DNA of 64,000 bases from Allobosea vaviloviae (lineage in GTDB: Bacteria > Pseudomonadota > Alphaproteobacteria > Rhizobiales > Beijerinckiaceae), in contig NZ_LGSZ01000052.1 in the NCBI RefSeq assembly GCF_001298265.1, forward strand, positions 1 to 64,000, written 5' to 3'. This document shows, piece by piece, positions 10,087-19,245 of the stretch; position 1 is the first letter of the stretch, and each line of letters starts with the position of its first letter. Under the pieces are notes generated by a model. The model was given only the letters and a program-made list of their open reading frames with translations, ran no database searches and was not told the DNA's origin. Both the position numbers and the translations under genes were made by a program.

Positions 10087-10110
10087 CCCAGACCGTCGTG
10101 TCGGTCTGGG
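10087..10110. repeat. 9-bp stem hairpin
   Basis: CCCAGACCG (10087-10095) pairs perfectly with CGGTCTGGG (10102-10110) around a TCGTGT loop. There is no T-run. It could be a processing or attenuation hairpin for transcripts entering ftsQ from this side, or debris of the event that removed ddlB. Confidence 0.45.
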
Positions 10111-10182
10111 CTAACGCACGTGCAAAACGGCCGCGGAAGTCATGGAGCCGACGACGTCGATTGCCGGCGCTTTTGATATGGC

Positions 10183-10190
10183 GTATATAC
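10183..10190 (+). promoter_or_regulatory. Possible brnTA promoter/operator
   Basis: A perfect GTATATAC palindrome lies 7 nt before the brnT ATG in an otherwise GC-rich setting. BrnA-type antitoxins repress their own promoter, so this is the best operator candidate; it may also contain the -10 element, which would make the transcript nearly leaderless. Inference only. Confidence 0.3.
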
Positions 10191-10197
10191 AGGATTA

Positions 10198-10446
10198 ATG
10201 AAAATCGTCTGGGACGAGCGAAAGCGGCAGGCCAATCTGCTGAAGCATGGGCTGGATTTCGCGCTGCTCGATGCGGAGTTCTTCGCGGCGGCCTATATCG
10301 GGGCGGCTAGGCGAGACCGGCTACTGGCCGTCGGCGAAATCAACGGCATCGTTACCGTCATTTTCATCAGACTTGGCACCGAAGGTCTTTCGGTGATCAG
10401 CATGCGACCCGCTTCACGACGGGAAAGGAGGCTGCTCGATGGCTAA
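10198..10446 (+). CDS. brnT: BrnT-family ribonuclease toxin
   Basis: 82-residue toxin of a type II toxin-antitoxin system. BrnT folds like RelE-type ribonucleases and inhibits translation by cutting RNA. Family features are visible: the opening IVWDERKRQANLLKHGLDF, a central strand pair (VTVIFIRLG) and the ending ISMRPASRRERRLL with its conserved Arg and Ser-Arg-Arg-Glu motif. Length is typical (80-95). It overlaps brnA by 8 nt, toxin first, as in the Brucella prototype. It is inserted on the opposite strand within the cell-division cluster where ddlB should be. Confidence 0.9.
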   Translation: MKIVWDERKRQANLLKHGLDFALLDAEFFAAAYIGAARRDRLLAVGEINGIVTVIFIRLGTEGLSVISMRPASRRERRLLDG

Positions 10447-10747
10447 ACTGCTCAAGGAATTCGAGCCAGGCCATGGCTTTTCGCAAGAAGACTGGGACGA
10501 GGTCTCGGACAACCCTGAATTGACCGACGAGCAAATCGCCGGCCTGCGGCCTATGAAGGAGGCGCTTCCGGAACTCTATGCCGCCCTGCAGGCGGACATC
10601 GGAAAACGCGGCCCGGCGAAGACCAAGGAGGCGATCTCGATCCGCCTCGACATCGACCTCGTCGAAAAGCTGCGTGCCTCGGGTCCCGGCTGGCAGTCGC
10701 GCGTCAACGAGGCGCTGCGGGAATGGATCGACAAGCCCGCGGCGTGA
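10439..10747 (+). CDS. brnA: BrnA-family antitoxin
   Basis: 102-residue antitoxin. The C-terminal half is a ribbon-helix-helix DNA-binding domain (ISIRLDIDLVEKLRASGPGW followed by QSRVNEALREWI), matching BrnA, which dimerises, neutralises BrnT and represses its own promoter. The N-terminal half (residues 1-45, acidic) is likely the toxin-binding segment. It overlaps brnT by 8 nt, so the two are translationally coupled. Its stop is 3 nt from the murB stop on the opposite strand; no terminator fits between them, so transcription could read antisense into murB. Confidence 0.9.
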   Translation: MAKLLKEFEPGHGFSQEDWDEVSDNPELTDEQIAGLRPMKEALPELYAALQADIGKRGPAKTKEAISIRLDIDLVEKLRASGPGWQSRVNEALREWIDKPAA

Positions 10748-10750
10748 CGC

Positions 10751-11677
10751 TCAGGCTGCGACGCCGATTCGCTTGATCTCCCAATGCAGGTCGTAGCCGG
10801 AGTTCTCCTTGACCCGCCGGCGGACCTCCTCGCCCAGCCCCTCGACATCGGCTGCCGTGGCGCCGCCGGTGTTGATCAGGAAGTTGCAGTGCATTTCCGA
10901 GACCTGCGCCCCGCCGATGCGCAGGCCCCGGCAGCCCGCCGCATCGATCAGTTGCCAGGCCTTGCCGCCCTCCGGGTTCTTGAAGGTCGAGCCGCCGGTG
11001 CGCTCCTTGATCGGCTGCGCCGCCTCGCGGGCCGCGGTGACGCGGTCCATCTCGGCCTGGATCTGCGCCTTGTCGCCCGGCCGTCCCTGGAACAGCGCCG
11101 AGGTGAAGATGATCCCCTGCGTCGAGGCCCCGCTGCTGCGATAGGCAAAGCCCATATCGGCATGGGAGAGCGTCACGATCTCGCCTGCGCGCGTGACACC
11201 GCGCGCCTCGACCAGAACATCCGTCGTCTCGCCGCCATGGGCACCGGCGTTCATGCGCAGGGCGCCGCCGATGCAGCCGGGAATGCCGCGATAGAAGGCG
11301 AGCCCATCGAGCGAGGCATCGGCTGCGGCGCGCGCGACCTTCACATCAGGGACCGCCGTGCCGGATCGCAGCCGGTCGCCATCCTCGATCGCGATCTCGC
11401 CGAAAGCCTTGCCGCCGAGCCGGATCACGAGGCCGGGAATGCCGCCGTCGCGCACGATCAGATTGGAGCACAACCCGACCACGGTTAGCGGGATCTCCCG
11501 CGGCAAATGGGCCAGCAGATAGGCAAGGTCGGCTTCGTCGGCCGGCGTGAACAGCGCCTGCGCGGGACCGCCGACCCGAAACCAGGTCAGCGGCGCCATC
11601 TCGGCATTGGCGAGCAGGCGGCCGCGCAGCTCGGGCGCGGCGGCGCGGAGGTCTTGGGTGATGTCGGGGAAGGTCAT
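10751..11677 (-). CDS. murB: UDP-N-acetylenolpyruvoylglucosamine reductase MurB
   Basis: FAD enzyme that reduces enolpyruvyl-UDP-GlcNAc to UDP-MurNAc with NADPH in the cytoplasm. FAD-binding motifs include [10 protein letters not shown], the glycine-rich [21 protein letters not shown] region (19-20 residues apart in two blocks) and the catalytic Ser in GGSTFKNP. 308 residues, standard for the shorter alphaproteobacterial form. The usual LGxGSN loop reads [14 protein letters not shown], with Cys in place of Gly. The start at 11677 has only a weak ribosome site. It lies 46 nt after murC; the next gene downstream should be ddlB but is a brnTA pair facing it. Confidence 0.94.
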   Translation of the reverse strand: MTFPDITQDLRAAAPELRGRLLANAEMAPLTWFRVGGPAQALFTPADEADLAYLLAHLPREIPLTVVGLCSNLIVRDGGIPGLVIRLGGKAFGEIAIEDGDRLRSGTAVPDVKVARAAADASLDGLAFYRGIPGCIGGALRMNAGAHGGETTDVLVEARGVTRAGEIVTLSHADMGFAYRSSGASTQGIIFTSALFQGRPGDKAQIQAEMDRVTAAREAAQPIKERTGGSTFKNPEGGKAWQLIDAAGCRGLRIGGAQVSEMHCNFLINTGGATAADVEGLGEEVRRRVKENSGYDLHWEIKRIGVAA

Positions 11678-11723
11678 GGCGCTCGCTTTAGCCGATCTCC
11701 CTCGAGGGGAGAAGGATCAAGCG

Positions 11724-13130
11724 TCAGCCCTTCAGCGCCGCCAGTTCACCCGGCAGCGCATAGGCCCATTGCGTGATGTTGCCCGCACCCAGGAACACGA
11801 CATAGTCGCCGGGTTCCGCGAACTCGGCCACCATGCCGGCGAGCTCTGCAGGTCCCTCCAGCGGCAGCGCGTGGCGATGCCCGCGCGCCTTGATGCCGGA
11901 GACCAGCGAATCGCGGTCGGCGCCCGCGATCGGCGCCTCGCCCGCCGCATAGGTGTCGGCCACGATCACCGTGTCGGCATCGTTGAAGCAGGCGGCGAAA
12001 TCGTCGAACAGGCTGGCGAGCCGCGTATAGCGGTGCGGCTGCACGATCGCGATGACCTTGCCCTTGGTCGAGGCCCGGGCCGCCTTGAGCACGGCCGCGA
12101 TCTCGACGGGGTGATGGCCGTAATCGTCGAAGATCAGCGCGCCGTTCCACTCGCCGGTCTTGGTGAAGCGCCGCTTCACCCCGCCGAAGCCGGCCAGCGC
12201 CGCCCGGATGCTCTCGACGGGAATGCCGAGGTCGTAGGCCACGGCAATGGCCGCAGTGGCGTTCAAGGCATTGTGGTGGCCCGGCATTGGCATGATCAGG
12301 TCGCGCACCACCTCGTCGCGGCCGCGCTTGCGGTCGCGGATCAGCAGCGTGAATTTGGCTTGCCCGCCCGAAAGATCGATGTCGATCAGCCGGAAATCCG
12401 CCTGCGGGTTCTCGCCATAGGTGACGACGCGGCGATCCTCGATCTGGCCGACAAGGCCCTGCACCGTCGGATGGTCGATGCACATCACGGCGAAGCCGTA
12501 GAAGGGCAGGTTCTCGACGAAGGTCCGGAACGCCGCCTTGATCGCGTCGAACGTGCCGAAATGGTCGAGATGCTCGGGGTCGATATTGGTGACGATCGCG
12601 ACATCCGCCGGCAGCTTCAGGAAGGTACCGTCCGATTCGTCGGCCTCGACCACCATCCAGTCGCTCTCGCCCATGCGGGCATTGGTGCCGTAGGCGTTGA
12701 TGATGCCGCCATTGATCACGGTCGGATCGAGCCCGCCCTTTTCCAGCAGCGTCGCGACGAGCGAGGTCGTGGTGGTCTTGCCATGGGTGCCGGCGATGGC
12801 GACGCAGCTTTTCAGCCGCATCAGCTCCGCCAGCATCTCGGCGCGGCGCACCACCGGCAGGCGCCTTTCGCGGGCGGCGACCAGCTCGGGATTGTCGCGC
12901 TTGATCGCGGTCGAGACCACGACCACCTCGGCATCGCCGAGATTCTCCGCCTTGTGGCCGACAAAGGTCTTGATGCCCTTCTCGGCGAGGCGCTTGACGT
13001 TGGCGCCGTCGGCCGCGTCCGAGCCCTGCACCTTGTAGCCGAGATTGTGCAGCACCTCGGCGATGCCGGACATGCCGATGCCGCCGATGCCGACGAAATG
13101 GATGGAGCCGAGTTCGACCGGCAGCTTCAT
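11724..13130 (-). CDS. murC: UDP-N-acetylmuramate--L-alanine ligase MurC
   Basis: Mur ligase adding L-Ala to UDP-MurNAc. The N-terminal Rossmann segment ([18 protein letters not shown]), ATP-binding [14 protein letters not shown], the central domain containing EADESDGTF, and the late [10 protein letters not shown] motif are all present. 468 residues, normal. AAGGA lies about 13 nt before the ATG. It is 21 nt downstream of murG and in the standard order murG-murC-murB. Confidence 0.96.
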   Translation of the reverse strand: MKLPVELGSIHFVGIGGIGMSGIAEVLHNLGYKVQGSDAADGANVKRLAEKGIKTFVGHKAENLGDAEVVVVSTAIKRDNPELVAARERRLPVVRRAEMLAELMRLKSCVAIAGTHGKTTTTSLVATLLEKGGLDPTVINGGIINAYGTNARMGESDWMVVEADESDGTFLKLPADVAIVTNIDPEHLDHFGTFDAIKAAFRTFVENLPFYGFAVMCIDHPTVQGLVGQIEDRRVVTYGENPQADFRLIDIDLSGGQAKFTLLIRDRKRGRDEVVRDLIMPMPGHHNALNATAAIAVAYDLGIPVESIRAALAGFGGVKRRFTKTGEWNGALIFDDYGHHPVEIAAVLKAARASTKGKVIAIVQPHRYTRLASLFDDFAACFNDADTVIVADTYAAGEAPIAGADRDSLVSGIKARGHRHALPLEGPAELAGMVAEFAEPGDYVVFLGAGNITQWAYALPGELAALKG

Positions 13131-13151
13131 GGTTCGGTGATCCTTGGAAAT

Positions 13152-14273
13152 CTAGGAATTGGCCACGCCGATGACGAGGCGGGCGAGACGGTCGGCGGCG
13201 TCGGGAATTCCGGCGCTCTTGGCGTTCTCGGCCATCACCGTCAAGTGCGAGGGCTGCTGCAGCAGCTCGGACAGCTCGTTGGCGAGCCGGCTTGGCGTGA
13301 ACTCGGGCTGCAGAATGCGGATCGCCCCGCCGACGCCTTCGAGAAACGCGGCGTTGGCAGCCTGGTCCTGGTCGAGCGCACCGGGCAGCGGCACCAGGAT
13401 CGATGGCCGACCCATGACGCTGAGCTCCGCAATGGTCGAGGCGCCGGAGCGACCGATGACGAGATGCGCCTGCGCCATCCTCGTGGGCAGATCCTTGAAG
13501 AAGGGCGCGACCTCGTGCTGCAGGCCGAGCCGCTCGTAGATGCCGGCCACGCGCTCGTGATCTTCGGCACGCGCCTGCTGCGTGATGACGAGCCGCACGC
13601 GCTCTTGCGGCGTCAGGAGCTCGATCGCCGGCGGCACGATATCGGCCATGATGCGCGCGCCCTGGCTGCCGCCGAAGACGAGCAGGTGGAAAGTGCCCTC
13701 GCCCGGCGGGCGATAGGGCGACGCCGCCTGAACGACAGCCGGCCGCACCGGATTGCCGACATGCCGGCACTTGCCGGCCAGTGCGGGCGAAAGACCGCCG
13801 AGCTCGGCAAAACCCGTCGCGATCAAGGTCGCGCGCCCCGCGAGAAAGCGGTTCGCGCGGCCCAGCACCGCGTTCTGCTCGTGGATGATGCAGGGGACCC
13901 CGGCGAAGGACGCACCCAGGACGGGAGGCACCGTCGGATAGCCGCCGAAACCGACCACGACGCTGGGCCTGATCTGTTTGAGGAGCCGGCGCGCCGCCAG
14001 AACGCCCTTTGCGAGGGTAGACGCCGCTTCGGCCCGCCGGAGAAGTGAGCGGCCGGACGGGGTCGCGGCCGGCACGGCATGCACCGCCTCGGCCGGGAAG
14101 CCTCCGGCGAATTCCGCCGCGCGTGTGTCGGTCATCAGCACGACGCGTCGGCCATGCGCCCGCAGCGCGTGCGCGAGTGCCTCGGCGGGGAACAGATGCC
14201 CCCCGGTTCCCCCGGCGGCGACCACGATCGGCCTGGCGGGTGCGAGGATACCCTCCACGGGATCGTCCACCAT
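13152..14273 (-). CDS. murG: Lipid II synthase MurG (GlcNAc transferase)
   Basis: Peripheral membrane glycosyltransferase (GT28) converting lipid I to lipid II on the cytoplasmic face. Signature motifs: the N-terminal G-loop AAGGTGGHLFPAEA, IHEQNAVLGRANR, and the C-terminal GGSQGA and RSGASTIAEL motifs that bind UDP-GlcNAc, followed by a Gln-rich DQDQAANA. 373 residues, normal for the family. Its ATG lies 5 nt after the ftsW stop, consistent with coupling. Confidence 0.95.
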   Translation of the reverse strand: MVDDPVEGILAPARPIVVAAGGTGGHLFPAEALAHALRAHGRRVVLMTDTRAAEFAGGFPAEAVHAVPAATPSGRSLLRRAEAASTLAKGVLAARRLLKQIRPSVVVGFGGYPTVPPVLGASFAGVPCIIHEQNAVLGRANRFLAGRATLIATGFAELGGLSPALAGKCRHVGNPVRPAVVQAASPYRPPGEGTFHLLVFGGSQGARIMADIVPPAIELLTPQERVRLVITQQARAEDHERVAGIYERLGLQHEVAPFFKDLPTRMAQAHLVIGRSGASTIAELSVMGRPSILVPLPGALDQDQAANAAFLEGVGGAIRILQPEFTPSRLANELSELLQQPSHLTVMAENAKSAGIPDAADRLARLVIGVANS

Positions 14274-14278
14274 CGCGA

Positions 14279-15412
14279 TCAGTTCCCGAAGCGGCCGAAA
14301 TCGACCGCGCGCGGCCGCTTGCGCGTCAGGGCGAGCAGGAAGCCGGTGCCGATGGCCAGCGAGATCAACGACGAGCCGCCATAGGAGATGAAAGGCAGCG
14401 TCATGCCCTTGGCCGGCATCATGTGCAGGTTGACCATCATGTTGATCGCGGCCTGGATGCCGAAGAGCAAAGCGAGCCCCGTGACCGCCAGACGGATGAA
14501 CGGATCCTCAGCCTTCTGCGCCACGGCGAGCGAACGCAGCACGATCAGCGCAAACAGCATGACCAGCAGGATGCAGACGACGATGCCGAACTCTTCGGCC
14601 GTGACGGCGAAGATGAAATCGGTATGGGCATCGGGCAGGATGCGCTTCACCGTGCCCTCGCCCGGCCCCTTTCCGAGCCAGCCGCCCTGGGCGAAGCTCT
14701 CCAGCGCGGTGTCGATCTGGAAGGTGTCTCCCGAGCCCTTGTCCATGAAGCGCTCGATGCGGGCGCGCACATGCGGCACCAGCTGATAGGCGATCAGGAT
14801 GCCCATGGCGCCGATGCCGCCGAGCCCCAGCACCCAGAACCAGTGCAGCCCGGCGACGAAGAACAGCCCGGCCCAGACCAGCGTGACCAGCATGGTCTGG
14901 CCGAAATCAGGCTGCAGCACCAGCGGCGTGATCGTCGCCGGCAGCAGCAGCATGGCAAGCCAAGTGCCCGGCAGGTCGGGACGGCGGCCGCCTTCGGCAA
15001 AGGCCCAGGCGGCGAGCACGACGAAGGCCGGTTTGATGAATTCGGAAGGCTGGACCGAGCCGAGCGGTCCCAGCGTCAGCCAGCGTCGCGCGCCCTTGAC
15101 CTCGATGCCAAGATAAAGCGTCGCCACCACCATGGCCAGCGACACCGTGAAGATCAGCAGGGCGGCGCGGCGGACCTGGCGCGGCGTCATGAAGGAGACG
15201 CTGATGAAGATCGTCATCGCGACGACGAGATAGGCCGCCTGCCGGTTGACGAAATGGAAGGTCGAGAGCCCGAGCCGCTCCGCCACCGGCGGCCCGCCCG
15301 CCATCAGCAGCACGACGCCCGACACCATCAGCGCCACGAGGCCGCTCAGGATGACGCGGTCGATCGACCACCACCAGCGGCCGCTGAGAGAGGGTTCGGC
15401 GCGCGAGACCAT
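14279..15412 (-). CDS. ftsW: Septal peptidoglycan glycosyltransferase FtsW
   Basis: SEDS-family polytopic protein that polymerises lipid II at the septum together with FtsI. About ten transmembrane segments are evident, with the conserved GPLGSVQPSEFIKPAFVV segment, the QPDFGQTML motif carrying the family's functional Asp, and the C-terminal ISYGGSSL. The ATG at 15412 was preferred over the GTG at 15433 because AAGGGA lies 9 nt upstream and MVSRAEPSL is the usual start in this order. 377 residues. It is separated from the preceding murD by an inserted PLP-enzyme gene; the spacer before it is about 98 nt. Confidence 0.94.
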   Translation of the reverse strand: MVSRAEPSLSGRWWWSIDRVILSGLVALMVSGVVLLMAGGPPVAERLGLSTFHFVNRQAAYLVVAMTIFISVSFMTPRQVRRAALLIFTVSLAMVVATLYLGIEVKGARRWLTLGPLGSVQPSEFIKPAFVVLAAWAFAEGGRRPDLPGTWLAMLLLPATITPLVLQPDFGQTMLVTLVWAGLFFVAGLHWFWVLGLGGIGAMGILIAYQLVPHVRARIERFMDKGSGDTFQIDTALESFAQGGWLGKGPGEGTVKRILPDAHTDFIFAVTAEEFGIVVCILLVMLFALIVLRSLAVAQKAEDPFIRLAVTGLALLFGIQAAINMMVNLHMMPAKGMTLPFISYGGSSLISLAIGTGFLLALTRKRPRAVDFGRFGN

Positions 15413-15510
15413 GCTTGGCTTCCCTTCAGGCACGGCGCGAGCGACGCGCCATCGTGACGAATCACTCTGTCAATGAAGGGTTAACGGAATGATTCCGAAG
15501 CGCCCGATCG

Positions 15511-16695
15511 CTACTGCAGATCGGCGAAGGCCTGCTTCAGCCGCACCACCGATTCCGCCACGACCGCACGCGGCGTCGCGAGGTTGAAGCGCAGGAACGA
15601 GCCCCCTCCGGCGCCAAAACTCGCACCATGATTGGCCGCGATCCGCGCCTGCTTCTCGACCCGCGCGGTGAATTCGGCCGGCGCCATCCCGGTCCCCGCG
15701 AAATCAATCCAGGCGAGATAGGTCGCCTCGAGTGCCATCGGGCAAAGGCCGGGAATCGTCGCGACACCTTCCTCGAAGAGCCGGCGATTGCCGTCGAGAT
15801 ACGCAACCAGCGCATCGAGCCAGGCGGCCCCGTCGGGGCTGTAGGCCGCCGTTGCCATGACCATGCCGAAGGTGTTGGGCGAGACGCCCTGCGCATTGAT
15901 GCTGGCCTGGAACCGGGCCCGCAGCGCCTTGTCGGGAATGATGACATTGCCGACATGGCAGCCGGCGATGTTGAAGGTCTTGGTGGTGGCGGTCATCATG
16001 ACCAGCCGGTCCTGGATCTCGGGCGCAGCGAGCGCCATGACCGTATGCTTGTGGCCGGGCATGACCAGGTCGTGGTGGATTTCGTCCGAAACCAGGATCA
16101 GGTCGTGGCGAACGCAGAACGCCGCAATCTCGCGCAGTTCGTCGCCGGTCCAGACACGGCCACCGGGGTTATGGGGCGAGCACAGGACGAGCATCCGCTC
16201 GCTGCCCGTCATCTGCGCATCCCAGCCGGCGATGTCGAGGACATAGCGGCCGTCCTCGATCGCGAGTTCGCATTCGACCACGCGCCGGCCGCCCGCCGCA
16301 ATCACGCGGGCGAAGGCATGATAGACTGGCGTCATCAGGACGACGCCGTCGCCGGGCTTGGTATAGGCGTCGACGCAGAGCGCCGTGCCGTTGACGAGCC
16401 CGTTGGTGGTGAAGATCGCGGCGGCCTCGACCACCCAGCCATGGCGGGTCTTCATCCACCAGGCAATGGCGTCGTGATTGGCCCGGGCATCGCCGAAATA
16501 GCCGTAGAGGCCATGCGCCGCCATGCCCTCGATGGCAGCCTGCACGCAAGGCGGCGGCCGGAAGTCCATGTCGGCCACCCACATCGCGATGCCGTCGGAC
16601 GCCGGCACACCGTAGATCGGCTCCATCATGTCCCATTTCGAGGAATGCGTGCCGCGGCGCTCGATCCGTTCGTCGAAATTCGGGGCGGTGCTCAT
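15511..16695 (-). CDS. PatB/MalY-type PLP-dependent C-S lyase or aminotransferase
   Basis: Fold-type I PLP enzyme of 394 residues. The N-terminus (RRGTHSSKWD, then VADMDFRPPPCV), the central CSPHNPGGRVW and SDEIHHDLVMPGHKH motifs, and the Schiff-base Lys in TATTKTFNIAG match the MalY/PatB group, whose members are often cystathionine beta-lyases (releasing homocysteine, pyruvate and ammonia) though some are aminotransferases. ATG at 16695 has AGGAGC at 5 nt; a GTG at 16707 is in frame. It starts 8 nt after the murD stop, so it is almost certainly part of the dcw transcript. This position between murD and ftsW is not part of the standard cluster. Exact substrate unknown. Confidence 0.85.
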   Translation of the reverse strand: MSTAPNFDERIERRGTHSSKWDMMEPIYGVPASDGIAMWVADMDFRPPPCVQAAIEGMAAHGLYGYFGDARANHDAIAWWMKTRHGWVVEAAAIFTTNGLVNGTALCVDAYTKPGDGVVLMTPVYHAFARVIAAGGRRVVECELAIEDGRYVLDIAGWDAQMTGSERMLVLCSPHNPGGRVWTGDELREIAAFCVRHDLILVSDEIHHDLVMPGHKHTVMALAAPEIQDRLVMMTATTKTFNIAGCHVGNVIIPDKALRARFQASINAQGVSPNTFGMVMATAAYSPDGAAWLDALVAYLDGNRRLFEEGVATIPGLCPMALEATYLAWIDFAGTGMAPAEFTARVEKQARIAANHGASFGAGGGSFLRFNLATPRAVVAESVVRLKQAFADLQ

Positions 16696-16703
16696 GCTGC
16701 TCC

Positions 16704-18140
16704 TCACGCGGTCGGCGTCCCAAAGGCTTCGAAACCCGGCAGAGCCTTGACCAGCGCCCGGAACGCCTCGCCGCGCACCTCGAAATTCGGGAACTGGTCG
16801 AAGGAGGCGCAGGCCGGCGAGAGCAGCACGGCGATCTCGCCCTCGCCCGGCTTGGCCAGCGCGTCGCGCGTCGCGGCCGCCAGCGCGATGTCGAGCGTGC
16901 CGCTGCGCTCGTAAGCGACCCGGCCGTCATCGTCGAAGGTCGCCGCGAACAGGTCGCTCGCCGCACCGATCAGATAGGCCCGGGCGATGTTGGGGAAATA
17001 GCGGCGCAGGCTCTCGATGCCGCCCTCTTTGGCCTTGCCGCCCAGGATCCAGAAGATGTCGCGGAAGGAGGTCAGCGCCTTCTCGGTCGAATCCGCATTG
17101 GTCGCCTTGGAATCGTTGATGAAGACGACGCGGCCGATCCGGCCGATCTCCTCCATCCGGTGCGCCAGCCCAGGATAGCTCTTGAACCCTGACGCAATCT
17201 CGTCAGTCGACAGCCCGAGCGCGAAGCAGGCCGCGAAGGCCGCAGCCGCGTTCTGGGCATTGTGCGAGCCGCGCAAGCTGCCGATGCCGGCGAGGTTGGC
17301 CACGATCCGCGGCTTGCCGTCCAGAACCTGCACGATCCGCGTCTCCAGCGTGCCGGCATTGGCTGTCACGCCTGCGAAGACGCCCTCATCCACCGGCTGC
17401 TCGCCGCTGATCCTGACCAGCTTGCGCCCCGAAGCCGCGCGCCGCCGCGCCATCTGCTTGGAGGCCTCGTCATCGACGCCGATCACGGCGACATCGGCAC
17501 TGGCGACGAGCCGCTCCTTGATCGCGCCATAAGCCTCGAAGGTGCCGTGCCGGTCGAGATGATCCGGCGTCAGGTTCATCTGGATGCCGACGCTCGGCGC
17601 CAGCGAGGGCGCGAGATCGATCTGGTAGCTGGAGCATTCGATGACGTAGATGCGCCCCTGCGCCGGCGGCTCCAGTGCGAGCACGGCCGTGCCGATATTG
17701 CCGCCCATCTGCACATCGCGCCCGGCGGAACGCAGCACATGCGCGATCAGGGCCGTCGTCGTCGATTTGCCGTTGGTGCCGGTGATGCAGACGACCGGAG
17801 CGGCAGGCGCGATCTTGGCCCGCTCGCGGAAGAACAGCTCGATATCGCCGATGACCGCGATGCCGGCGGCCTTGGCCTTCTCGACGGTCCAGTGCGGCAC
17901 CGGATGGGTCAGCGGCACGCCGGGCGCGAGCACCAGCGCAGCGAAACCGGACCAGTCGGCGGCAGCCAGATCGACGACCGGGATGCCCTGCCCCGACGCC
18001 TTGTCGCGGCTGGCCTGGCTATCGTCCCAGGCGGCCACGTCGGCACCGCCGGCCTGCAGCGCCCGCGCCGTGACAAGCCCCGAGCCGCCGAGCCCGAACA
18101 GCGCGACCTTGCGGCCGGCGAAGACAGTCACAGGCGTCAT
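16704..18140 (-). CDS. murD: UDP-N-acetylmuramoylalanine--D-glutamate ligase MurD
   Basis: Mur ligase adding D-Glu to UDP-MurNAc-L-Ala. Motifs: N-terminal [19 protein letters not shown] loop [19 protein letters not shown] (19 residues), the central [21 protein letters not shown] and late [11 protein letters not shown], which is MurD-specific. 478 residues, typical. The ATG lies 2 nt after the mraY stop. Downstream is the PLP enzyme rather than ftsW. Confidence 0.96.
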   Translation of the reverse strand: MTPVTVFAGRKVALFGLGGSGLVTARALQAGGADVAAWDDSQASRDKASGQGIPVVDLAAADWSGFAALVLAPGVPLTHPVPHWTVEKAKAAGIAVIGDIELFFRERAKIAPAAPVVCITGTNGKSTTTALIAHVLRSAGRDVQMGGNIGTAVLALEPPAQGRIYVIECSSYQIDLAPSLAPSVGIQMNLTPDHLDRHGTFEAYGAIKERLVASADVAVIGVDDEASKQMARRRAASGRKLVRISGEQPVDEGVFAGVTANAGTLETRIVQVLDGKPRIVANLAGIGSLRGSHNAQNAAAAFAACFALGLSTDEIASGFKSYPGLAHRMEEIGRIGRVVFINDSKATNADSTEKALTSFRDIFWILGGKAKEGGIESLRRYFPNIARAYLIGAASDLFAATFDDDGRVAYERSGTLDIALAAATRDALAKPGEGEIAVLLSPACASFDQFPNFEVRGEAFRALVKALPGFEAFGTPTA

Positions 18141-18142
18141 GA

Positions 18143-19225
18143 TCAGCGCAGCTTCAGCGTCGACAGGCCGATCAGCGCCAGCACGACGGAGATGATCCAG
18201 AACCGGATCACCACCTGCGGCTCGGTCCAGCCCAGCTTCTCGAAATGGTGGTGGATCGGCGCCATCAGGAAGACGCGCCTGCCGGTGCGCTTGTAGACAA
18301 AGACCTGAATGATCACCGAAAGCGCCTCGATCACGAACAGCCCGCCGACGATCGCCAGCACGATCTCATGCTTGGTCGCCACAGCGACGACGCCGAGAAG
18401 GCCGCCGAGCCCCAGCGAGCCGGTATCGCCCATGAAGATCTGGGCGGGCGGCGCGTTGAACCAGAGGAAGCCGATGCCGGCCCCGATCACCGCGCCACAG
18501 ACCACGGAGAGTTCGCCCGCGCCCGGCACATGGTGGATCTGGAGGTAGTTGGCGAAGATGGCGTTGCCGGTCAGATAGGAGATGAAGCCGAAGGTCGCCG
18601 CCGCGATCATCACCGGCACGATCGCAAGACCATCGAGACCGTCGGTCAGGTTGACGGCATTGCCGGCGCCGACGACGACGAATGCGGTCACGATGGGGAA
18701 GAAGATGCCGAGCGGGATCACCAGCTCCTTGAGAAAGGGCATGGCGAAGCCCGAGGCGATGCCGGGCGGGCCGAGCTGCATCACGATCCAGCAGGCGACG
18801 AGCGCGATCACCATCTCCAGGCCAAGCCGCGCCTTGCCCGAGAAGCCCTTGTGGGACTGCTTCGTCACCTTCAGGAAGTCGTCATAGAAGCCGATCGCGC
18901 CATAGCTGACCGTCACGCCGAGCACGACCCAGACATAAGGGTTGCGCAGGTTTCCCCAGAGCAGCGTCGCCACCAGAAGCCCGCCGAGGATCATCAGCCC
19001 GCCCATGGTCGGCGTGCCGCGCTTGGCGAGGTGGGATTCCGGCCCGTCGCTGCGGATCGGCTGGCCCTTGCCCTGCTTCAGCCGCAGCCAGGAGATCGCG
19101 GCGGGGCCGAAGAAGAACACCACCAGAAGCGCCGTCGCGGTTGCGCCGCCAGCACGGAAAGTGATGTAGCGGAATACGTTCAGGATCGGGAACGTGCCGG
19201 AAAAATCCGCGAGCCAGACGAGCAT
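18143..19225 (-). CDS. mraY: Phospho-MurNAc-pentapeptide translocase MraY
   Basis: Integral membrane enzyme making lipid I from UDP-MurNAc-pentapeptide and undecaprenyl phosphate. Ten hydrophobic segments; the catalytic Mg-binding aspartates lie in [16 protein letters not shown] and [11 protein letters not shown], and the uridine-binding loop in [12 protein letters not shown]. 360 residues, exactly the family length. Start [10 protein letters not shown] is canonical. It lies 20 nt after murF and 2 nt before murD. Confidence 0.97.
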   Translation of the reverse strand: MLVWLADFSGTFPILNVFRYITFRAGGATATALLVVFFFGPAAISWLRLKQGKGQPIRSDGPESHLAKRGTPTMGGLMILGGLLVATLLWGNLRNPYVWVVLGVTVSYGAIGFYDDFLKVTKQSHKGFSGKARLGLEMVIALVACWIVMQLGPPGIASGFAMPFLKELVIPLGIFFPIVTAFVVVGAGNAVNLTDGLDGLAIVPVMIAAATFGFISYLTGNAIFANYLQIHHVPGAGELSVVCGAVIGAGIGFLWFNAPPAQIFMGDTGSLGLGGLLGVVAVATKHEIVLAIVGGLFVIEALSVIIQVFVYKRTGRRVFLMAPIHHHFEKLGWTEPQVVIRFWIISVVLALIGLSTLKLR

Positions 19226-19245
19226 CTGATTTTACGTCTCTTGTT

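Larger units (their letters stand above)
9801..10197. other. Non-coding replacement segment in the ddlB slot
   Basis: About 400 nt between the ddlB tail and brnT. No gene is evident in either strand. It contains a direct repeat of GGTAAA (9953-9958 and 9964-9969) in an AT-rich patch and a perfect 9-bp stem hairpin at 10087-10110. It shows no recognisable ddlB sequence, transposase fragment or target-site duplication. Confidence 0.5.

Noticed and set aside
9801-10197. Remains of an insertion sequence responsible for the ddlB deletion
   Set aside because: No transposase fragment, terminal inverted repeats or target duplications could be identified.
15440-15475. TTGACA on the minus strand (15473-15468) as an internal ftsW promoter
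   Set aside because: No acceptable -10 hexamer at 16-18 nt; the downstream sequence is GC-only.
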